The notes under the pieces are model-generated. The model saw nothing but the letters and a program-made list of their open reading frames with translations, was not told the DNA's origin and searched no databases. From Leadbetterella byssophila_A (GTDB lineage Bacteria > Bacteroidota > Bacteroidia > Cytophagales > Spirosomataceae), in contig JBEBRR010000014.1 of the NCBI GenBank assembly GCA_040394735.1, positions 1 through 64,000 on the forward strand: DNA of 64,000 nt. The letters run 5' to 3'. This document shows, one piece after another, positions 53,019 to 62,073 of this stretch. A program made the position numbers and the translations under genes. Position 1 is the first letter of the stretch. The number at the start of each line of letters is the position of its first letter.

Positions 53019-53043
53019 AGGTGTTCGGGAAGATAAAATTGAA

Positions 53044-53051
53044 CAAATGTA
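53044..53051 (-). promoter_or_regulatory. -7 element of upp
   Basis: CAAATGTA on the plus strand is TACATTTG (TAnnTTTG) on the minus strand, giving a very short leader to TTG 53018. No clear -33. Confidence 0.48.
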
Positions 53052-53104
53052 GTAAACAGTAAGATTATTTTCTAAAAAGATAACAAATAAATGATATGGG
53101 TTCC

Positions 53105-53133
53105 TTGATGTGCTATTTCTTTTGCTATATTCG
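53105..53133 (+). promoter_or_regulatory. Probable promoter of the alpha-E gene
   Basis: TTG (53105-53107) and TATATTCG (53126-53133) are 18 bases apart; the -7 has one mismatch to TAnnTTTG. The leader to ATG 53208 is about 70 bases and holds the GC-rich segment GGGAGGTTGCGGTAGACCCTCCC (53158-53180), which can pair GGGAGG or GGGAG with CCCTCCC. Confidence 0.45.
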
Positions 53134-53207
53134 CTTTTTTCAGAATATAATTCTACGGGGAGGTTGCGGTAGACCCTCCCGGAAGAGCTACAATATCACA
53201 GACCGAT

Positions 53208-54185
53208 ATGTTGTCGAGAGTTGCAAATTCCGTGTACTGGATGGGACGTTACATTGAACGGGTGGAGAATTATGCCCGGTTTATGAGCGTGAATATTAAC
53301 CTTTCATACGATCTGCCCGGTGTGATAACGGATCACTGGAAGGTTCTCCTCGAAGCCACGCATGACAAACAGGCGTACGATACCATGTACGGCGATGATT
53401 CGGAAGAGAAGATCATTGATTTTATTACGTTTGATCCGCTGAACCCGAACTCCATCTACAGCATGCTGGGAAATGCCCGGGAGAACGTACGCACCGTGAA
53501 GGAAGTAGTGCCCAAGGAATTCTGGGAATCCATTAATAAGTTTTACCTGCGCTTTAAGAATTATACCATTAACTCTCATCATGACATGGAAAGTATGATG
53601 GAGTTTTATGACGGGATCAAGCAACAATGCCAGTTTCTTACAGGCATGCTGGATGCCTGCCTGACGCGGAACGAAGCTTACTATTTTTTCATTATGGGGA
53701 AATTTATTGAACGCGCCGACAAAACCTCCCGTTTTCTGGATATAGGATATTTTAATTTTAAGACGGTCTCTGATCCGAAAAATGTAAACTCTCAGGATCT
53801 CATCATCTGGGCGGCCGTGCTGAAGTCGGCAAGTGCTTTCAATATGTACCGTCAGCAGTATAAGAGCCTGAAGCAGAATACAATCATTGAATTCCTGATC
53901 AAGGACCGGTACTTTCCGCGGGCCATCTGTCATTCTGTCAAGAAGGCGGAATACGCCCTGTACCGGATTTCGGGGTCGCGGCCTCAGAACGGTTACCGGA
54001 ACGCCGCGGAGAAAAAAATATCAGAGCTGGATCACCTGATCGACTTTACCGAAACGTCAGAGATCATCAGGATCGGCCTGCATCCGTTCCTGAATGATTT
54101 CCAGATCAAAAATAACGAGGTGGATTCGGAAATCTTTAAGGTGTATTTTGATTTGAGCGCTATCGGACAGCAATCACAGAGTTAA
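53208..54185 (+). CDS. Alpha-E (DUF403) domain protein
   Basis: The 325-residue mostly helical protein opens with the alpha-E signature LSRVANSVYWMGRYIERVENYARF (residues 2-25). Later RNEAYYFFIMGKFIERADKTSRFLD near 165-185 repeats the same motif. Alpha-E proteins are always linked with ATP-grasp peptide ligases, transglutaminase-like proteins and Anbu. They are thought to be helper or anchoring modules in a peptide-tag system. Here it is the first gene of the cluster; the ATP-grasp gene usually just before it is missing (upp lies there on the other strand). Confidence 0.9.
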   Translation: MLSRVANSVYWMGRYIERVENYARFMSVNINLSYDLPGVITDHWKVLLEATHDKQAYDTMYGDDSEEKIIDFITFDPLNPNSIYSMLGNARENVRTVKEVVPKEFWESINKFYLRFKNYTINSHHDMESMMEFYDGIKQQCQFLTGMLDACLTRNEAYYFFIMGKFIERADKTSRFLDIGYFNFKTVSDPKNVNSQDLIIWAAVLKSASAFNMYRQQYKSLKQNTIIEFLIKDRYFPRAICHSVKKAEYALYRISGSRPQNGYRNAAEKKISELDHLIDFTETSEIIRIGLHPFLNDFQIKNNEVDSEIFKVYFDLSAIGQQSQS

Positions 54186-54192
54186 AATCGTT

Positions 54193-54200
54193 TACTTTTG
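54193..54200 (+). promoter_or_regulatory. -7 element of the Anbu gene
   Basis: TACTTTTG matches TAnnTTTG and lies 26 bases before ATG 54226, so the Anbu and transglutaminase genes may also be transcribed apart from alpha-E. Confidence 0.48.
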
Positions 54201-54225
54201 CACTTGAAAACATAACATATATTAA

Positions 54226-54954
54226 ATGACTTTTTGTCTCGGGGTAAAGACAGCCGACGGGCTGATAGGGTTAGCTGACAGAAGAATTACATCAGGAAGT
54301 GAGGTCTCCAGCGAGAAGAAGCTATCGATTCACCAGGTACAGAACCATTCCATGTTTATTATGACCGCCGGCCTGAGGTCGGTTAGGGACAAGGCCCTGA
54401 CCTACTTTGAAGAGGTGCTGGAAAATGAAGACGCCGGTTTTGATAAGCTTTACCAGGCAGTGAATTCTTTCGGCAATAAGCTGAAGAAAGTAAGGGAGGA
54501 GGACGAGGCCATCCTGCAGAAAGCCGGCCTGTCATTTAATCTTTCTGCCATTGTGGGCGGGCAGCTGGAGAAAGATAAGGAACACAAGCTGTTCCTGCTT
54601 TACCCGGAAGGCAACTGGATTGAGGTTTCCGAAGGCTCGCCTTTTATCATTATCGGTAATTCAGGCTACGGAAAGCCTATCCTGTACCGGAATATCAAAT
54701 ACAATACGCCCCTGGACGAAGTGCTGAAGCTGGGGTTTCTGGCTTTTGATTCCACACGTGTGAGTGCCAATGACGTGGATTTTCCGATTGATGTGCTGCT
54801 TTATGAAAAAGACAGCTTCAATATTGTGGATCATACGTATGAAAAGCAGGACCTGGAGCATATTTCCTACCAGTGGAATGCCCTGCTGAAGAATTCGGTG
54901 CAAAAGCTGCCGGTAGACTGGATAGATCCTTTATTAAGAAAAAGACAGGTATGA
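54226..54954 (+). CDS. Anbu-type proteasome-like peptidase subunit
   Basis: The 242-residue protein starts M-T-F-C-L-G: Thr after the initiator Met would be the N-terminal nucleophile. The fold markers are GLIGLADRRITSG (near 11-24, catalytic Asp in ADR), KKLSIH with the active-site Lys near 30-35, and the Anbu hallmark GNSGYGKPILYR near 143-154. Anbu is an ancestral proteasome beta-like ring found with alpha-E, transglutaminase and ATP-grasp proteins. It probably assembles into a self-compartmentalised ring in the cytoplasm. Its stop overlaps the next start (ATGA). Confidence 0.9.
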   Translation: MTFCLGVKTADGLIGLADRRITSGSEVSSEKKLSIHQVQNHSMFIMTAGLRSVRDKALTYFEEVLENEDAGFDKLYQAVNSFGNKLKKVREEDEAILQKAGLSFNLSAIVGGQLEKDKEHKLFLLYPEGNWIEVSEGSPFIIIGNSGYGKPILYRNIKYNTPLDEVLKLGFLAFDSTRVSANDVDFPIDVLLYEKDSFNIVDHTYEKQDLEHISYQWNALLKNSVQKLPVDWIDPLLRKRQV

Positions 54955-55796
54955 TTCTGGAAGTGGAACACAGGCTAAGCTACCGGTACGGCGGATTCGT
55001 TCATCTGAACCCGCATTATTTTTATCTGACGCCTAACCTGACTCCCTACCAGCGTCTTATTTCGTATGAAATGACCGTCTTACCGCAGCCGGGCAGGCTG
55101 ATCCGCAACATTGACCAGGAAGGCAATATTCAGCATGTGTGTTTTGTAAATATCGATACCCGGATGTTCGAGATCAAAACGGCATTTACTATTGAGAGCA
55201 GCGACTTCAATACCTACGATTTTATTTTTTTTCCGTTTGAAACCGCAAAATTACCGTTCAGGTATCCGGAGAAGCTGGCCCGCTATACCGATATTTATTT
55301 TGCAGTAAATCCGATGAGCCGGGAGGTCAGCGCCCTGAGCGAACAACTGGCGGAAGAAGCGGGATACAGTACAATAGACTTTCTGTCGGGAGTGACAACA
55401 TATATCAGTAAGAATTTTCGTTATATATCCCGGGAACGCGGAGAGGCTCTTGCCCCTGAGGAAACGCTCCGCCTGGGAAGCGGCTCCTGCCGTGATTTTT
55501 CAGTGCTTATGATGGCGCTTTGTACGGCGCAGGGACTGGTGGCCCGCTTTGTCAGCGGGTATCTTTTCGGCAGTGACCGTCATGAGCATGACCTCCATGC
55601 CTGGGTAGAGGTTTTCCTGCCGGGCGGCGGATGGAGGGGGTTTGACCCTACGGAAGGGCAGGCAGTTGACCGGAACTATATTACGCTGGCCAACTCACTG
55701 GAGCCTTCAGGGGTTAACCCGGTGAGGGGCAGTTTCCGGGGTGTGCCCGGAGTAGAGTCGGAGCTGGAAACCTATGTTTCCATCCGGGAAATATGA
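54951..55796 (+). CDS. Transglutaminase-like cysteine peptidase
   Basis: The 281-residue protein (from ATG 54951, ATGA overlap with the Anbu stop) has an N-terminal beta region (ILEVEHRLSYRYGGFVHLNPHYFYL) and the papain-like triad of transglutaminase-core proteins: Cys in GSGSCRDFSVLMMALC, His in HEHDLHAWVEVFLP, Asp in WRGFDPTEGQ. In Anbu-linked loci this protein is thought to cut or transfer peptide tags. Cytoplasmic, no signal peptide. The extended frame from 54873 only re-reads Anbu codons. Confidence 0.9.
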   Translation: MILEVEHRLSYRYGGFVHLNPHYFYLTPNLTPYQRLISYEMTVLPQPGRLIRNIDQEGNIQHVCFVNIDTRMFEIKTAFTIESSDFNTYDFIFFPFETAKLPFRYPEKLARYTDIYFAVNPMSREVSALSEQLAEEAGYSTIDFLSGVTTYISKNFRYISRERGEALAPEETLRLGSGSCRDFSVLMMALCTAQGLVARFVSGYLFGSDRHEHDLHAWVEVFLPGGGWRGFDPTEGQAVDRNYITLANSLEPSGVNPVRGSFRGVPGVESELETYVSIREI

Positions 55797-55817
55797 CGAA
55801 CGAAACAGATTTTTAAT

Positions 55818-55825
55818 TAATTTTG
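55818..55825 (+). promoter_or_regulatory. -7 element of the phosphohexomutase gene
   Basis: TAATTTTG matches TAnnTTTG, 20 bases before the GTG start at 55845. No clear -33. Confidence 0.48.
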
Positions 55826-55844
55826 AACCCTTAATTTAACATTC

Positions 55845-57236
55845 GTGACATTAATTAAGTCGATATCCGGTATCAGAGGTACCATAGGCGGGAAATGTGG
55901 AGAGGCACTGACTCCATTGGACGTGGTGAAGTTCACAGCGGCATTTGCAGGAATGATCAGGTCAGAGGGGAACCGGAAAGTGGTGGTGGGGCGTGATGCC
56001 CGGCCGTCGGGCAAAATGGTTTCTGACCTGGTGTGCGCTACTTTGAACGGAATGGGCATTGATGTACTGGACCTGGGGCTGTCTACAACACCTACGGTGG
56101 AAATAGCCGTGCCATCAGAGAATGCAGCCGGAGGGATCATTATTACGGCCAGCCATAACCCCGTGCAGTGGAATGCGCTTAAGCTACTGAATGAAAAAGG
56201 AGAATTCATCTCCGCCGCAGAAGGCGAACAGCTGCTGGCACGGGCCGATGCGGAAGATTTTCACTTTGTGGAGGTGAAGCAACTGGGAAAATACGAACAG
56301 GATGATACTTATGTTGACAAGCATATCGAAGCTATTCTGGCGCTGCCTTCGGTGAATGCCGAGGCCATAGCAAAGGCCGGCTTTAAGGTAGTGGTAGATG
56401 CGGTCAACTCTTCAGGCGGGATTGCCGTTCCGAAGCTATTACGCGCCTTGGGGGTAGAGGTGATCAAGGAACTGAACTGTGAGCCTACCGGGCATTTTGC
56501 GCATAACCCTGAACCGCTTCCCGAGAACCTGAGAGCCATTTCTTCTGAAATGCAGAAAGGAGATTATGACCTGGGCATTGTGGTGGACCCGGATGTAGAC
56601 CGTCTGGCGCTGATCTGTGAAGACGGCGAGCCGTTCGGGGAAGAATATACGCTGGTAGCGGTGGCTGATTATATTTTAAGCATCAATAAGAAACAAAAAA
56701 ATACCACTGTTTCCAATCTTTCTTCGTCCCTGGCCCTGAAAGATGTCACCGTTCACCACGGAGGAGAATACTTTTCGGCCGCTGTAGGAGAAGTGAATGT
56801 GGTGGAAAAGATGAAAGAAGTGAAGGCCATTATCGGCGGGGAAGGGAACGGCGGGATTATTTTTCCCGAACTTCACTACGGACGCGATGCGTTGGTAGGA
56901 ATAGCCCTCTTCCTGTCGCACCTGGCTAAATTTGATAAACCCGTAGGTTTCCTTCGTAAGAAATATCCTTCCTATTTTATAGCGAAGAAGAAGATAGAGC
57001 TGGAGAACGGGATTGACGTAGACCTGATCCTGGAAAAGGTTCGCGGCAAGTATGCGAAGTATGAAATTGATACCCGTGACGGGGTGAAGATTTATTTCGA
57101 CAAGGAATGGGTTCATCTACGGAAATCGAACACGGAACCCATCATCCGGATCTATGCTGAAAGTGAGTTTGAAACCACGGCAGGAAACCTGGCAGATAAG
57201 ATTATCAAGGATATTAAGGAATTAATGCAGGGCTGA
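55845..57236 (+). CDS. glmM: Phosphoglucosamine mutase / phosphomannomutase family enzyme
   Basis: The 463-residue protein begins at GTG 55845 (TLIKSISGIRGTIGG, the family N-terminus). The catalytic phosphoserine loop is ITASHNPVQWNALKLL near residue 98-113, the metal loop is VVDPDVDRLALI near 245-256, and the sugar-binding GEGNGGIIFPELHYGRD is near 330. The C-terminal phosphate loop is RKSNTEPIIRIYAES. The IRGTIGG and GNGGI features fit GlmM-like mutases of Bacteroidota, converting glucosamine-6-P to glucosamine-1-P; phosphomannomutase activity cannot be ruled out. Confidence 0.9.
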   Translation: MTLIKSISGIRGTIGGKCGEALTPLDVVKFTAAFAGMIRSEGNRKVVVGRDARPSGKMVSDLVCATLNGMGIDVLDLGLSTTPTVEIAVPSENAAGGIIITASHNPVQWNALKLLNEKGEFISAAEGEQLLARADAEDFHFVEVKQLGKYEQDDTYVDKHIEAILALPSVNAEAIAKAGFKVVVDAVNSSGGIAVPKLLRALGVEVIKELNCEPTGHFAHNPEPLPENLRAISSEMQKGDYDLGIVVDPDVDRLALICEDGEPFGEEYTLVAVADYILSINKKQKNTTVSNLSSSLALKDVTVHHGGEYFSAAVGEVNVVEKMKEVKAIIGGEGNGGIIFPELHYGRDALVGIALFLSHLAKFDKPVGFLRKKYPSYFIAKKKIELENGIDVDLILEKVRGKYAKYEIDTRDGVKIYFDKEWVHLRKSNTEPIIRIYAESEFETTAGNLADKIIKDIKELMQG

Positions 57237-57250
57237 GGCCGGGTACGAAT

Positions 57251-58219
57251 ATGACCGATCCGCTGGTAAGTGTACATTTACTGACGTACAATCACGTTAA
57301 ATTTATACGACAGTCGGTAGAAAGTGTGATTGCCCAAAAGACCACTTTCCCGTTTGAGATCATTATCGGTGATGATTGCTCTACTGATGGTACATCGGCT
57401 ATCGCAGATGAGTATGCGGCGCGCTACCCGGAACTGGTGCGGGTGGTGCGCGGGGAAAAGAACGGCGGTCCTCAACCCAATTCCATCCGGATCCTGGAGA
57501 ACTGCCGGGGCAAATATATGGCTGCCCTGGAAGGCGATGATTACTGGATTGATCCGTACAAACTGCAAAAGCAGGCCGATTTTATGGAAGCCAATCCTGA
57601 CTTTTCCATTTGCTTTACCAATACCCGGGTTGAATTTTTTGACGGGGGGGGAGAGCCTTACCTGCTCAATGAGAACCTGGAAAAGGATGTTTTTGAACTG
57701 AAAGACCTGATCGGGGAAAAGGAAATCTGGTTTATGGGGACGGCCACACTCTTTTACACCATGAGTTCCATCTTCCCGGTGCAACCCTGGTTTCATAAAA
57801 CCAAGAGCGGAGATATTCCCATGATCATGCTGGCAGCCCGTTACGGGAAGATCAAATATCTGCCGGATGTTACCGCTGCCTATCGCCGGCATGCCGCCGG
57901 CGCCAGCAATACAGACCATAAAGACGACGCCGTGTTCCTGGAAAACAGGATCATGATGTATTCTAACCTGAACCGGGATACCGGCTACCAGTTCAACGCC
58001 CTTTTCAAACGCAACCTGGGCGGCTGGTACTATCTTCTCTTAAATTCGAAGCAGCTGAAAGCCAAATATTTCCGAAGACTCCGCATCGCTTTCCGCTATA
58101 TGGCACTTATGTACCCTGATATCCCCCATCTGAAAGAGGTGATACGGGATCACCTGATGCCGGAATGGGTTATGAACCTTTCAAGGTGGGTGAGGTGGAA
58201 GATGGGGTGGATAAAATAG
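57251..58219 (+). CDS. Glycosyltransferase family 2
   Basis: The 322-residue GT-A enzyme has the nucleotide-sugar-binding start VSVHLLTYNHVKFIRQSVESV, IIGDDCSTDGTSAIAD near residue 37-52 and the metal-binding EGDDYWIDPYKLQKQ near 95-109, followed by YRRHAAGASN. Cytoplasmic side of the membrane; sugar and acceptor unknown, probably surface polysaccharide. It starts 14 bases after glmM, so the two may be co-transcribed. Confidence 0.9.
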   Translation: MTDPLVSVHLLTYNHVKFIRQSVESVIAQKTTFPFEIIIGDDCSTDGTSAIADEYAARYPELVRVVRGEKNGGPQPNSIRILENCRGKYMAALEGDDYWIDPYKLQKQADFMEANPDFSICFTNTRVEFFDGGGEPYLLNENLEKDVFELKDLIGEKEIWFMGTATLFYTMSSIFPVQPWFHKTKSGDIPMIMLAARYGKIKYLPDVTAAYRRHAAGASNTDHKDDAVFLENRIMMYSNLNRDTGYQFNALFKRNLGGWYYLLLNSKQLKAKYFRRLRIAFRYMALMYPDIPHLKEVIRDHLMPEWVMNLSRWVRWKMGWIK

Positions 58220-58319
58220 CCTCGCGCTTTCTGAGCGCATTCATTGATAGCTTCCCCTGCACCAAATAAAAATGACGTGCGATTCTGTCAGGGATATACC
58301 CCGCCAGTATAGCCGCTTT

Positions 58320-58754
58320 TTAGGGGCAAACGCTTATATTTATGGTAATCACATTGCTGGGGTTACCTGAATCCCTTGCCCAAAACTGTTGGGTAGAGGG
58401 CGCAGCATAAAGAGAAAACAATACCTGATTGTTTCCGATGTTGGCATCTACCCAGGTACTCCCGTTATCTATGGAGAACTGGGCAATGCTACCCATTGCC
58501 ACACCATCCACCATTATATCATACAGACAAACTTTTGGAGGGCCGGAGCTCAGGGTAATGGTTCTGTAAGGACCCCAGTCGAAAAACATTACAGAAGCAG
58601 CGGAAATATCTTTGTAGGGGGCGATTGTATCTCCCTTAGTAAGGTTGGCCAATGAGAAATGGTATGATACAGGTTCTATTCGTACCCGGTTTTCCTGCTG
58701 ACTATAGGCCGACAGGCTCAGCAATAAGAAGAAAAATAACAGGTTTCTTTTCAT
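58320..58754 (-). CDS. Secreted protein of unknown function
   Basis: The 144-residue protein has a clear signal peptide (LLFFFLLLSLSAYSQ). The mature part is beta-rich with few charges at the end (PSTQQFWARDSGNPSNVITINISVCP) and two Cys (CLYDIMVDG; final CP). It resembles an isolated beta-sandwich module. I do not recognise a family. GAAAGTTA at 58761-58768 (TAACTTTC on the minus strand) is near its start and could be a -7. It is a single gene between the glycosyltransferase and a gap with two palindromes. Confidence 0.6.
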   Translation of the reverse strand: MKRNLLFFFLLLSLSAYSQQENRVRIEPVSYHFSLANLTKGDTIAPYKDISAASVMFFDWGPYRTITLSSGPPKVCLYDIMVDGVAMGSIAQFSIDNGSTWVDANIGNNQVLFSLYAAPSTQQFWARDSGNPSNVITINISVCP

Positions 58755-58866
58755 GACACAGAAAGTTAATAATAAATTGTACTCATATATCTTTTAGCCT
58801 GTATTGCAAAAGAACGGATCAGGTGTATCTCCTGCATAATTGTTTGTAACAAAAAGCGGCAATATT

Positions 58867-58938
58867 CAGACCTTTACAAAGGTCTGCTATTCTGTTTACT
58901 TATAAAATACTCCCATGACAGTATTTTTGATACTGTCA
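58867..58938. repeat. Pair of perfect 9-bp palindromes
   Basis: Palindrome one spans 58867-58886, palindrome two 58916-58938, 29 bases apart. They have different sequences, neither is followed by a T-run, and both lie between divergent genes, as operators would. No regulator gene is next to them. Confidence 0.55.
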
Positions 58939-59062
58939 GAACAGTAGAATAATCTGTTTAAACCTTAGCAAAATTGCCTGAATCTCCGGATATCTGAGCC
59001 GTGAAATGAAGAACATCCCCCTGTTTGTACGGTGATCAGAACATTCTCCTGAATTGTTTCCT

Positions 59063-59094
59063 TTTGATTTCTGCGGATTCCTTGTTTAATTTTA
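59063..59094 (+). promoter_or_regulatory. Probable promoter of the M16 peptidase gene
   Basis: TTTG (59063-59066) and TAATTTTA (59087-59094, one mismatch to TAnnTTTG) are 20 bases apart; the -7 ends 18 bases before ATG 59113. Confidence 0.5.
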
Positions 59095-59112
59095 AGCAAT
59101 AAATGAAAAACA

Positions 59113-61902
59113 ATGAAAAAAATCTATGGATTGCTGCTATTACTGATTTTATCGGTGCCATTGCGGGCACAGCTGAAGATCGATTATGAAACCTTTAAAC
59201 TGGATAACGGACTGACCGTTATTTTTCATGTAGACCGGTCGGATCCCGTGGTATCGGTTAACCTGACGGCTCATGTCGGGTCAGCCCGTGAAAAGGAGGG
59301 CCGTACAGGCTTTGCCCACCTCTTTGAACACCTGCTGTTCCTGGAATCGGAGAACCTGGGAAAAGGCGGACTGGACAAGCTTTCTGCCCGGATAGGAGGT
59401 TCCGGAGCCAACGGCTCTACTTCCCGTGACCGGACCAACTACCTGCAGACGGTTCCGTCAGATGCGCTGGAAAAGATGCTTTGGGCGGAAGCCGATAAGC
59501 TGGGCTGGTTTATCAATACCGTGACAGACCCCGTGCTGGCCAAAGAGAAGCAGGTGGTTAAAAATGAAAAACGCCAGGGAGTGGATAATGCACCTTACGG
59601 GCATACCCAGTATGTGATCGATAAGGCCCTTTACCCGGCGGGTCACCCCTACAGCTGGCAGGTGATCGGTTCGCTGGAGGATCTCGACCGGGCCACTCTT
59701 GAGGATGTGAAGGAGTTTTTCAGACGCTGGTATGTGCCCAATAATGTGACGCTTGTGGTGGCCGGTGATTTTGATACAAAACAGGCCCGGCAATGGGTAC
59801 ACCGGTATTTTGACGAGATCAGGCCGGGTTCAGAGATTCCGAGTCAGGCCAGGCAGCCCGGTGTAGTGAAGGAAACGGTTAAATTTTATCACGAGGATAA
59901 TTTTGCCCGGTTGCCTGAGCTTACCTATGTGTGGCCTACCGTTGAAGAATACCATCCCGACTCGTATGCCCTGGAGGTGCTGTCTACTTACCTGACTGAA
60001 GGGAAGAAAGCGCCTTTTTACCGGGTGCTGGTAGAAAACCATAAGCTGACCTCCAACGTGGATGCCTATAGTTATAACAGCGAGCTGGCGGGGCAGTTTT
60101 ACCTGTCGGTGCGGGCATTTGCAGGGAAAGACCTGGATGAAGTGGCCGGAGCCATCGGGGAGGCGTTCTCCCTTTTTGAGAAAGAAGGAATTGCCGAGCA
60201 GGATCTGAACCGGATCAAGGTAGGACAGGAGCGGCGGTTTTATAATTCTCTTTCCAGTGTGCTGGGCAAAGGCGCCACGCTGGCACAGTACAGTATCTTT
60301 GCGGGTGATCCGGGATATGTGGAGAAAGACATCCGGAATATGCTGGCCGTAACTACCGCAGATGTAAAAAGAGTGTACGAAAAATACATCAGAGGAAGAA
60401 ACTATGTAGCCACCAGTTTTGTACCTAAAGGTTCGCCCCAGCTGGCCCTGGAGGGGTCTGTCATAGCGGATGTGGTGGAAGAGAAGATTGTAGAGGGGGC
60501 AGAGGAGACATTCGATGCATCTGTACAGGCTGCCTATGAAAAAACACCTTCGGTGATTGACCGGAGCCGGGAGCCGGCTTACGGCAGGGCCCCGGACGTA
60601 AAGGTGCCGCAGGTTTGGGAGCAGGTGCTGGAAAAAGGAGCCAAGGTGTACGGAATACAAAACAATGAAGTGCCGCTGATCCAGATGAATATCCGTATAG
60701 AAGGCGGACAGTTGCTGGAGGATAAGCCGGGTGCAGCCAACCTGACCGCCCGTATGCTGATGATGGGAACGAAGAATAAGACGCCGGAGCAGCTGGAAGA
60801 AGCGATTCAGCAACTGGGCTCGCAGGTAAACGTGGCTCCCTCGAAAGAGGCTGTGGTGGTAACAGTGAGCACTTTAGCCAGGAATTACGAGGCTACACTG
60901 GAGCTGGTGAAGGAAATTCTCCTGGAACCCCGCTGGGATGAAAAGGAGCTGGAGCTGCTGAAAAATGCGGTGGTGAGCCAGATCCGCCAGCAGGAAGCCA
61001 GTCCGGGCAGCATAGCCATCAACCGGTTTGCAGAGCTGCTGTATGGGAAAGAGCACATCTATGCCCGCAACCTGTTAGGGGACGCCGCATCTGTCAGCGC
61101 CCTCTCCATGGAGGATCTGAAAGGATTTTACGGGAAAGCCCTTGCGCCTTCTGTAGCCCGGATCCATGTGGTGGGAGCGCTGGATAAAAATAAAGTGGTG
61201 GCCCCCATTCAGAAACTGGTTTCCGCCTGGCCGGCCAAAACGGTAAAAATTCCGGCATTTACTCCTCCGGCTGACCCATCTTCTTCTCAGGTCTGGTTCT
61301 ATGATATACCGGATGCAAAACAGTCGGTTCTGAAGATCGGTAACCTGGCGCTGAAAGCTACCGATAAAGATTTTTACCCGGCTACCGTAGCCAATTATAT
61401 CCTCGGTGGCGGAGGGTTTGCTTCCCGGCTTACCCAGGAGCTGAGAGAAACAAAAGGATATACCTACGGGATCAATTCGGGTTTTAACGGATCAGGCTAT
61501 ACGGGAACATTTGAAATTTCGAGCGGTGTGCGTTCGAATGTCACGTTAGAGTCGCTGCAATCTATTCTGGCCATACTCCGGAATTACGGCCCTGACTTTA
61601 CACCGCAGGACCTGGAAACCACGAAGGGCTTCCTGATCAAAAGCCAGGCCCGGGCCTTTGAAACTGCTTTTGCCAAGTTGTCTATGCTGGAAAATATCAG
61701 CCGGTACGGGTGGAAACCCACCTATGTTAAAGACCGCGAGCAGATTGTTAAAAATATGACCGTGGGAGAGATCCGTCGGCTGGCCGCACAATACCTGAAC
61801 CCGGGTAAGATGATCTGGATGGTGGCCGGCGATGCCCATACCCAACTGAGCCGGCTGAAGGAGCTGGGATTGGGAGAGGTGAAGCTGATCAACGGAAAGT
61901 AA
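59113..61902 (+). CDS. Double-domain M16 (pitrilysin-like) metallopeptidase
   Basis: The 929-residue protein has a signal peptide (LLLLLILSVPLRAQ). The first M16 domain carries the inverted zinc motif HLFEH (near residue 72) in TGFAHLFEHLLF, with the downstream Glu region about 70 residues later. The second M16 pair (from about residue 500) lacks HxxEH and has the RELRETKGYTYGINSGF-type substrate-closing motif near 775. It is a periplasmic clamshell peptidase with one active and one inactive half. The substrate is unknown. It ends before a convergent JmjC-like gene, with a long hairpin between. Confidence 0.93.
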   Translation: MKKIYGLLLLLILSVPLRAQLKIDYETFKLDNGLTVIFHVDRSDPVVSVNLTAHVGSAREKEGRTGFAHLFEHLLFLESENLGKGGLDKLSARIGGSGANGSTSRDRTNYLQTVPSDALEKMLWAEADKLGWFINTVTDPVLAKEKQVVKNEKRQGVDNAPYGHTQYVIDKALYPAGHPYSWQVIGSLEDLDRATLEDVKEFFRRWYVPNNVTLVVAGDFDTKQARQWVHRYFDEIRPGSEIPSQARQPGVVKETVKFYHEDNFARLPELTYVWPTVEEYHPDSYALEVLSTYLTEGKKAPFYRVLVENHKLTSNVDAYSYNSELAGQFYLSVRAFAGKDLDEVAGAIGEAFSLFEKEGIAEQDLNRIKVGQERRFYNSLSSVLGKGATLAQYSIFAGDPGYVEKDIRNMLAVTTADVKRVYEKYIRGRNYVATSFVPKGSPQLALEGSVIADVVEEKIVEGAEETFDASVQAAYEKTPSVIDRSREPAYGRAPDVKVPQVWEQVLEKGAKVYGIQNNEVPLIQMNIRIEGGQLLEDKPGAANLTARMLMMGTKNKTPEQLEEAIQQLGSQVNVAPSKEAVVVTVSTLARNYEATLELVKEILLEPRWDEKELELLKNAVVSQIRQQEASPGSIAINRFAELLYGKEHIYARNLLGDAASVSALSMEDLKGFYGKALAPSVARIHVVGALDKNKVVAPIQKLVSAWPAKTVKIPAFTPPADPSSSQVWFYDIPDAKQSVLKIGNLALKATDKDFYPATVANYILGGGGFASRLTQELRETKGYTYGINSGFNGSGYTGTFEISSGVRSNVTLESLQSILAILRNYGPDFTPQDLETTKGFLIKSQARAFETAFAKLSMLENISRYGWKPTYVKDREQIVKNMTVGEIRRLAAQYLNPGKMIWMVAGDAHTQLSRLKELGLGEVKLINGK

Positions 61903-61946
61903 GCCTGAGATGTATAGCCGGGGTAGAATTTGACCTCTTCCAATAA

Positions 61947-61992
61947 CTTCACTTTCTTCATGTTGAAATAATGAAACATGAAGAAAGTGAAG
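61947..61992. terminator. Long hairpin between convergent genes, probable bidirectional terminator
   Basis: Arms 61947-61964 (CTTCACTTTCTTCATGTT) and 61975-61992 are exact 18-bp complements with a ten-base loop, 44 bases after the M16 stop and 81 bases before the JmjC-like stop. T-rich DNA follows on the plus strand (TTTTCTGTGTTTG) but no clean T-run, so the terminator call is moderate. Confidence 0.55.
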
Positions 61993-62073
61993 AATTATAA
62001 GTTTTCTGTGTTTGCGTATTTTATGCGTAACGGAGCTGTTAACGCAGGCTATTCCCGGCAAGCTTTGTAACTA

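Larger units (their letters stand above)
58755..59112. other. 358-base gap with two strong palindromes and the M16 promoter
   Basis: No gene is seen. CAGACCTTT/AAAGGTCTG (58867-58875 with 58878-58886, two-base centre) and TGACAGTAT/ATACTGTCA (58916-58924 with 58930-58938) are both perfect 9-bp palindromes. The rightward promoter is listed separately. Confidence 0.6.

Noticed and set aside
58224..58238. GCGCT/AGCGC hairpin after the glycosyltransferase as terminator
   Set aside because: Five-base stem without a T-run.
59830..60813. Minus-strand frame of 327 codons inside the M16 gene
   Set aside because: Antisense to a well-supported peptidase domain; composition is that of a shadow frame.
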